A DNA stretch of 10,898 nucleotides from an uncultured Propioniciclava sp. (GTDB taxonomy: Bacteria; Actinomycetota; Actinomycetes; Propionibacteriales; Propionibacteriaceae): positions 1 through 10,898 of the forward strand of contig CALMPQ010000124.1 of the NCBI GenBank assembly GCA_937872005.1, in the 5' to 3' direction. The notes beneath the pieces were generated by a model. The model was not told where the DNA came from. It did not search any database and worked only from the letters and a program-made list of their open reading frames with translations. The number at the start of each line of letters is the position of its first letter. The first letter of the stretch is position 1. Shown here in pieces: positions 7,868-10,898 of this stretch. Both the position numbers and the translations under genes were made by a program.

Positions 7868-8187
7868 TCGTGTCGGACGCCCTCCCTTCGGCTCCGTTCG
7901 CCGACGTGGCGTGGGACGACGACCCGGACTGGGACTGGAACAGTGCCGCCGAGGACTCCGCGGACGACCTCCTCGACGTGTGGTCGGAGGCCGTGGAGCG
8001 CTCGCGCGCGGTGGTCGCCGAGGAACTGGCCGACCACGGCTCCGACGCGCTGGACGAGACCTACGCCCTGGGCCCCGACTGGGTGTCACTGAGGTGGGTG
8101 CTGGTGCACATGGTCGAGGAGTATGCCCGCCACAACGGTCATGCCGACCTGCTGCGTGAATCCGTCGACGGTGAGGTGGGGGAGTAG
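7864..8187 (+). pseudogene. DUF664 / DinB-like protein, N-terminus missing
   Basis: The frame encodes 107 residues from the GTG at 7864 (a second GTG is at 7870). Its C-terminus, VSLRWVLVHMVEEYARHNGH followed by ADLLRESVDG, is the signature end of actinobacterial DUF664 proteins. These are four-helix-bundle enzymes of the DinB/mycothiol-transferase superfamily, usually about 160-175 residues long. The part before it (DDDPDWDWNSAAED, then the helix LLDVWSEAVERSRAVVAEEL) matches the middle of such proteins. What is missing is the first 60-80 residues: helix one and the helix with a conserved, usually metal-binding, His. The 63 bp upstream to the preceding stop cannot encode them in any frame. 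A 5' deletion is the simplest reading. A genuinely short protein cannot be excluded, because the remaining frame is clean. Confidence 0.6.
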
Positions 8188-8311
8188 CCGGCGGGAGTGC
8201 TGGGTTCAGGAAACTCTTACCATGTGCGGGGCAACCTGGCGGGTCCGTCGTCCGTGAGAGAGGTATCCAGCGCTTGCTGGGCCACCACTCCCGCTTCGGC
8301 GGACGTCTTCG
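8188..8311. other. Intergenic stretch before the lipoprotein gene
   Basis: This 124-bp stretch holds no supported gene. TACCAT at 8218-8223 fits the TANNNT -10 pattern but has no recognisable -35 partner and lies about 90 bp before the ATG at 8312. The ribosome binding site of that ATG is weak. Confidence 0.4.
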
Positions 8312-8842
8312 ATGTTCCGTTCCGCCGTGGTCACCGCACTCGTCCTCGCCGGGCTGTCCTTGGTCGGGTGTGCGTCGCAGCCCGCCGCACCCGCCTCGCC
8401 CAGCACGTCAGCCAGCACGACAGTCCGGCCGCGGCCGCGACGATCACGGCCGAGACCTTCGCGCACTCGGGCAATCACTACCTGAGGAACGCCGCCGACG
8501 ATGTCTGGTGCGGGGTCGTCACCGAGCCCGACGGAACCGCGGTCGTCGGTTGCCAGGCCGGCTTCCCGATCCACGACGTCCCGTGCACGCGGGGCATGCC
8601 GATCTACGAGTTCCGTGCGGGCGTGGAGTCCGACGCCCAGTGCACCGACGACGCGCTGTTCATCAACCCGAACGCCGAGTCGGTGGTGTTGTCCGACGGC
8701 CAGTCGGTGACCATCGGCACCACGACGTTCACCGGCGAGCGCGGTGGGATCACCCTGAACGGCGCGCCGCCCGAGGGAGGCCTGCACCTGTCGCGCCTCG
8801 TCGGCGCACAGTTCGCGGGCTGTGTTCAGGACAACAGGCGGT
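8312..8842 (+). pseudogene. Secreted lipoprotein, frameshifted and without its own stop
   Basis: The ATG at 8312 opens a clear lipoprotein signal: MFRSAVVTALVLAGLSLVGC, with lipobox LVGC and Cys20, followed by a Ser/Thr/Ala/Pro linker. This frame then turns Arg/Pro-rich and ends at TGA 8483-8485 after 57 residues. The mature domain continues in another frame from about 8430: ITAETFAHSGNHYLRNAADD, VWCGVV, VGCQAGFPIHDVPC, CTDDALFINP and SVVLSDGQSVTIGTTTF. It resembles secreted actinobacterial domains with an F-x-x-x-SGN start, paired cysteines and a late V-L-x-x-G-Q-S-V motif. One extra C in the CC at 8425-8426 would restore a continuous linker (STTVPAAAATITAET), so a 1-nt deletion there is the simplest break. 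No forward frame has a stop between 8761 and 8930; the domain frame runs on to 9138 inside the convergent helicase gene. The end given is approximate. A sequencing error is possible. Confidence 0.6.
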
Positions 8843-10387
8843 TCAGGACTCCGAGGCAGCAGCGCTGGAACCGCCCCGCCCACGGCCACCCCGGCGACGA
8901 CGGCGACGCGCCGGAGCGTCCTCGGTCCCTGAGCTTGTCGTGGTCCCTGAGCTTGTCGACGGGGCCTCTGTCGGCTGGGAAGCCGCACCCGCGGCGTCCG
9001 CGACGACTTCGCCGTTGCGGAGGCGACGACGCGTGCGCTCGCGGGGAGTGCGCTCCCGGGGCTGGCGCGGGGTGCGCTCGCGGGGAGCCTCCTCGCGGGC
9101 CTCACGGAGGCGTCCCTTGGTGCCCTGGGGGATGTTGAGGTCGCTGAACAGGTGCGGACTGGTCGAGTAGGTCTCGGGGATCTCGTGGAACGGCAGCTCG
9201 AGGGTCTTGTTGATGACCTTCCAGCGGGTGGTGTCCTGCCAGTCGACGAGGGTGACCGCGACGCCCTTGGCGCCGGCGCGACCGGTGCGGCCGATGCGGT
9301 GCACGTAGGTCTTGTCGTCGTCGGGGCACTCGTAGTTGATGACGTGGGTGATGTCGGCGACGTCGATGCCACGGGCGGCGACGTCGGTGGCGACGAGCAC
9401 CTTCACGCGGTCCTCGCGGAACTTGGCCAGGGCCTTCTCGCGCAGCACCTGCGACAGGTCGCCGTGGATGCTGGTGGCGGAGAAGCCACGCTCCTCCAGG
9501 TCGTCGGCCAGGCGCTGGGCGGCGCGCTTGGTGCGGGTGAAGATCATCACCTTGCCGGCGTGGTCGGCCTGGATGACGCGGGCGACGATCTCGGGCTTGT
9601 CGAGGTCGTGGGCCTGGTAGACGAACTGGGTGGTGTTCGGCACCGTCATCTCGGCGTCGTGCGCCTCCGCGCGGATATTCACCGGCTGCGTGAGGTGGCT
9701 GCGCGACAGGCCGACGATCGCGCTCGGCATGGTGGCCGAGAACAGCAGCGTCTGGCGCGAGGCGGGGGTGCGGGCGATGAGGCGTTCCACGTCGGGCAGG
9801 AAGCCCAGGTCGAGCATCTCGTCGGCCTCGTCGAGGACGAGCACCTTAACGTGGCTCAGGTCGAGGCTGCGGCGGTTGGCCAGGTCGAGCAGGCGGCCCG
9901 GGGTGCCGACGACCACGTCGACGCCCTTCTCCAGCGCCTCGAGCTGCGGCTCGTAGCCGACGCCGCCGTAGACGGTGAGGATGCGCGCGTGGCGCACCTG
10001 CGAGGCGTCGATGAGGTCACCGGTGATCTGGAGGGCCAGCTCGCGGGTCGGCGTCATGACCAGCGCCTGCGGCTTGCCGGGGTGCTTCAGGTCGGCGTAG
10101 CCCTCATCGGTCGGGACGACGACGCGCTCGAGCAGGCTGATGCCGAACGCGAGCGTCTTGCCGGTGCCCGTGCGGGCCTGGCCGATCATGTCGGTGCCCG
10201 CCATGGCGATCGGCAGGCTCATCGCCTGGATCGGGAACGGGTGCGTGATGTTCTTGCGGGCCAGCGACTCGACGATCTCGGCGCGCACGCCCAGATCGGC
10301 GAACGTCGGCTTGGGAGCCTCGGGGGCTTGGAGGGTGGTGTCGGTGTTCTCGGTGTCTGCCTGGTCGGGCAGGGTGGTCTCGGTCAG
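8843..10387 (-). CDS. DEAD-box ATP-dependent RNA helicase (RhlE-like)
   Basis: The protein unwinds short RNA duplexes or remodels RNA-protein complexes using ATP. From a CTG start at 10387 it has 514 residues. Motifs in order: upstream Phe29 (PTFADLG), Q motif ending in Q54 (HPFPIQ), Walker A ARTGTGKT (71-78), PTREL (113-117), TPGR (162-165), DEAD (186-189), SAT (217-219) and HRIGRTGR (363-370). After about residue 420 comes a basic, low-complexity tail with repeated PRERT units, an STSSGT/TTSSGT pair and a final RRRRRRGGRGRGG, probably for RNA binding. The GTG at 10288 would remove Phe29 and the segment before it. The open frame upstream of it, to a TGA at 10397-10399, has no ATG, GTG or TTG. 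The CTG at 10387 opens a typical MTETT-like N-terminus and has GTGAGG 7 nt before it. DUF3107 lies just upstream, as recalled near Rv3211 in M. tuberculosis. Confidence 0.93.
   Translation of the reverse strand: MTETTLPDQADTENTDTTLQAPEAPKPTFADLGVRAEIVESLARKNITHPFPIQAMSLPIAMAGTDMIGQARTGTGKTLAFGISLLERVVVPTDEGYADLKHPGKPQALVMTPTRELALQITGDLIDASQVRHARILTVYGGVGYEPQLEALEKGVDVVVGTPGRLLDLANRRSLDLSHVKVLVLDEADEMLDLGFLPDVERLIARTPASRQTLLFSATMPSAIVGLSRSHLTQPVNIRAEAHDAEMTVPNTTQFVYQAHDLDKPEIVARVIQADHAGKVMIFTRTKRAAQRLADDLEERGFSATSIHGDLSQVLREKALAKFREDRVKVLVATDVAARGIDVADITHVINYECPDDDKTYVHRIGRTGRAGAKGVAVTLVDWQDTTRWKVINKTLELPFHEIPETYSTSPHLFSDLNIPQGTKGRLREAREEAPRERTPRQPRERTPRERTRRRLRNGEVVADAAGAASQPTEAPSTSSGTTTSSGTEDAPARRRRRRGGRGRGGSSAAASES
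8924..8959. repeat. Tandem 18-bp repeat inside the helicase tail
   Basis: Two adjacent copies of GGTCCCTGAGCTTGTCGT/A (8924-8941 and 8942-8959) differ only in the last base. The core CCCTGAGCTTGTCGA is one I recognise as a dispersed, usually intergenic repeat in many actinobacterial and some proteobacterial genomes. Here it is in frame on the minus strand and encodes STSSGT and TTSSGT. Confidence 0.8.
9033..9087. repeat. Imperfect repeats coding the basic helicase tail
   Basis: GTGCGCTCGCGGGGAG occurs at 9033-9048 and 9072-9087, 39 bases (13 codons) apart, with a degenerate third copy at 9049-9064. On the minus strand they encode the PRERT-type units. They probably arose by slippage within the gene. 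Confidence 0.7.
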
Positions 10388-10406
10388 CGTCGTGCCTCAC
10401 TACTTT

Positions 10407-10422
10407 CCGGCCGCGAGGCCGG
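10407..10422 (-). other. GC-only hairpin in the helicase 5' leader
   Basis: CCGGCC and GGCCGG pair perfectly around a 4-base loop. In the minus-strand transcript the hairpin ends about 9 bases before the GTGAGG ribosome binding site, so it could affect translation start. That role is inferred from position alone. Confidence 0.4.
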
Positions 10423-10425
10423 GCA

Positions 10426-10431
10426 ACGTTA
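10426..10431 (-). promoter_or_regulatory. Possible -10 box of the helicase gene
   Basis: The minus strand reads TAACGT, fitting TANNNT, 38 bases before the CTG at 10387. The hairpin would then lie at the very start of the message. No -35 box is clear. Confidence 0.35.
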
Positions 10432-10474
10432 CCCGCTGCTCAGGCGCGACGCGCATGGGTGCGCTCAGGCGGCG

Positions 10475-10500
10475 GGGACGCACATGTGCCGTGCGTACCC
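10475..10500 (-). terminator. Inverted repeat after the DUF3107 stop
   Basis: ACGCAC/GTGCGT and an outer GGG/CCC pair around a 7-base loop with one bulged base, starting 14 bases after the DUF3107 stop. A 10-bp palindrome, GCACATGTGC (10480-10489), lies within it. There is no T-run, so it may be a weak terminator, a protein site or neither. Confidence 0.3.
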
Positions 10501-10514
10501 GCCCATCGTAGCGC

Positions 10515-10745
10515 TCAGGAGTTGAGCGCGCCGAACCCGACCGGTCGGGCGTTCTCGGCGCCCAGGTCGACATAGGCCACCTGAGCAGCGGGAATGAGCA
10601 CCTTGCGGCCCTTCTCGTCGATCAGCGTGAACACGCCGTTCTTCGACAGGGCGTCGCCCAACGCGGCCTCGATGTCGTCGGACGAGCTCTTGGTCTCGAC
10701 GACGACCTCGCGGGCCACGTTGCGGATTCCGACCTTGACTTCCAT
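10515..10745 (-). CDS. DUF3107 family small protein
   Basis: The 76-residue protein begins MEVKVGIRNVAREVVVETKS, followed by an acidic helix (SSDDIEAALGDALSKN), a strand with DEKGRKVLIPAAQVAYVDLG, and VGFGALNS at the end. The order of motifs and the length match DUF3107 (Rv3208A/TB9.4 in M. tuberculosis), a family nearly confined to Actinomycetota and without a known function. No signal peptide or membrane segment is present, so it is probably cytoplasmic. The ATG at 10745 has AAGGGG 5 bases upstream (10751-10756) and a TAGGGT box further up. The DEAD-box helicase follows on the same strand after 127 bases. The neighbourhood agrees with the mycobacterial one, but this does not prove a shared role. 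Confidence 0.9.
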   Translation of the reverse strand: MEVKVGIRNVAREVVVETKSSSDDIEAALGDALSKNGVFTLIDEKGRKVLIPAAQVAYVDLGAENARPVGFGALNS

Positions 10746-10775
10746 TCCTGCCCCTTCTCAGTGGATTCGCACGTC

Positions 10776-10781
10776 ACCCTA
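10776..10781 (-). promoter_or_regulatory. Possible -10 box of the DUF3107 gene
   Basis: The minus strand reads TAGGGT, the same hexamer as before the dehydrogenase gene, 30 bases before the ATG at 10745. No -35 box stands out. Confidence 0.4.
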
Positions 10782-10832
10782 CCCGGGGCCTCCGGCGCTT
10801 CTGGGAGCGCTACGCGCAGGGCGAACGCGTGC

Positions 10833-10898
10833 TCAGGCGGGCAGGTGCCCGCGGCGTCCGGTGAGGAGGGGTTCGAACAGGTCGCCGTGCCGCTCGAC
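10833..10898 (-). CDS. Possible C-terminal end of an unidentified gene
   Basis: On the minus strand a frame enters from the window edge and ends at the TGA complementary to 10833-10835, giving 21 residues: VERHGDLFEPLLTGRRGHLP, then A. Codon use fits a coding sequence, and it points the same way as DUF3107. In M. tuberculosis a TetR-type regulator lies beside the DUF3107 gene, so this could be such a protein, but 21 residues cannot show it. Confidence 0.4.
   Translation of the reverse strand, partial: VERHGDLFEPLLTGRRGHLPA

Noticed and set aside
8197..9138. A single 313-residue gene starting at 8197
   Set aside because: The first 75 or so codons give an Arg-rich shadow of the lipoprotein signal peptide, which is plainly encoded in the other frame from 8312; only the middle part is real coding.
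9152..10525. A 457-codon plus-strand frame opposite the helicase gene
   Set aside because: It is an antisense shadow of a well-supported DEAD-box gene; the translation is Gly/Val/Asp/Arg-rich with no motif.
1..10898. Insertion sequences, CRISPR arrays, tRNA or rRNA genes, toxin-antitoxin or defence modules
   Set aside because: I looked for transposase motifs, terminal inverted repeats, regularly spaced repeats with spacers and tRNA-like cloverleaf sequence, and saw none. The only tandem repeats are the short ones in the helicase tail.

Overview
The window is about 70% GC or higher by eye, with C- or G-ending codons almost throughout, TANNNT-type -10 boxes and GTG/ATG starts. It reads as chromosome of a high-GC actinomycete. 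The gene set fits Actinomycetota: the 180-kDa-type NAD-glutamate dehydrogenase, DUF2505, DUF3107, DUF664, and a DEAD-box helicase close to DUF3107 (recalled from the Rv3211/Rv3208A region of Mycobacterium tuberculosis). Propionibacteriaceae or a related family is plausible, but the sequence alone does not fix it.

Layout. At the left edge is the 5' end of a minus-strand DUF2505 gene (1-104). It is divergent from a large plus-strand gene for NAD-dependent glutamate dehydrogenase (209-4897). The dehydrogenase stop overlaps the start of a PHP-domain phosphoesterase (4897-5745). After a short gap with a possible promoter and a strong ribosome binding site comes trpS (5792-6928). The trpS stop overlaps the start of an unrecognised membrane-anchored protein (6928-7800). 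All of these appear intact.

From about 7800 to 8842 the DNA looks degraded. A DUF664/DinB-like gene has lost its N-terminal part (7864-8187). A lipoprotein gene carries a frameshift just after its signal peptide and has no stop of its own, so it runs into the 3' end of the convergent helicase gene (8312 to about 8842).

The right part is on the minus strand: a DUF3107 gene (10515-10745), then downstream of it a DEAD-box RNA helicase (8843-10387) whose best-supported start is a CTG codon. Its low-complexity tail contains an 18-bp tandem repeat resembling a dispersed genomic repeat. The last 66 bases may be the 3' end of one more minus-strand gene.

The set is mostly housekeeping: glutamate catabolism, nucleotide or RNA-end turnover, tryptophan charging and RNA remodelling. 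I see no mobile element, CRISPR array, rRNA or tRNA, and no convincing new multi-gene system. The unusual points are local: the helicase start codon and tail repeat, the binding-pocket type of the TrpRS, the two decaying genes, and two leaderless-looking starts.
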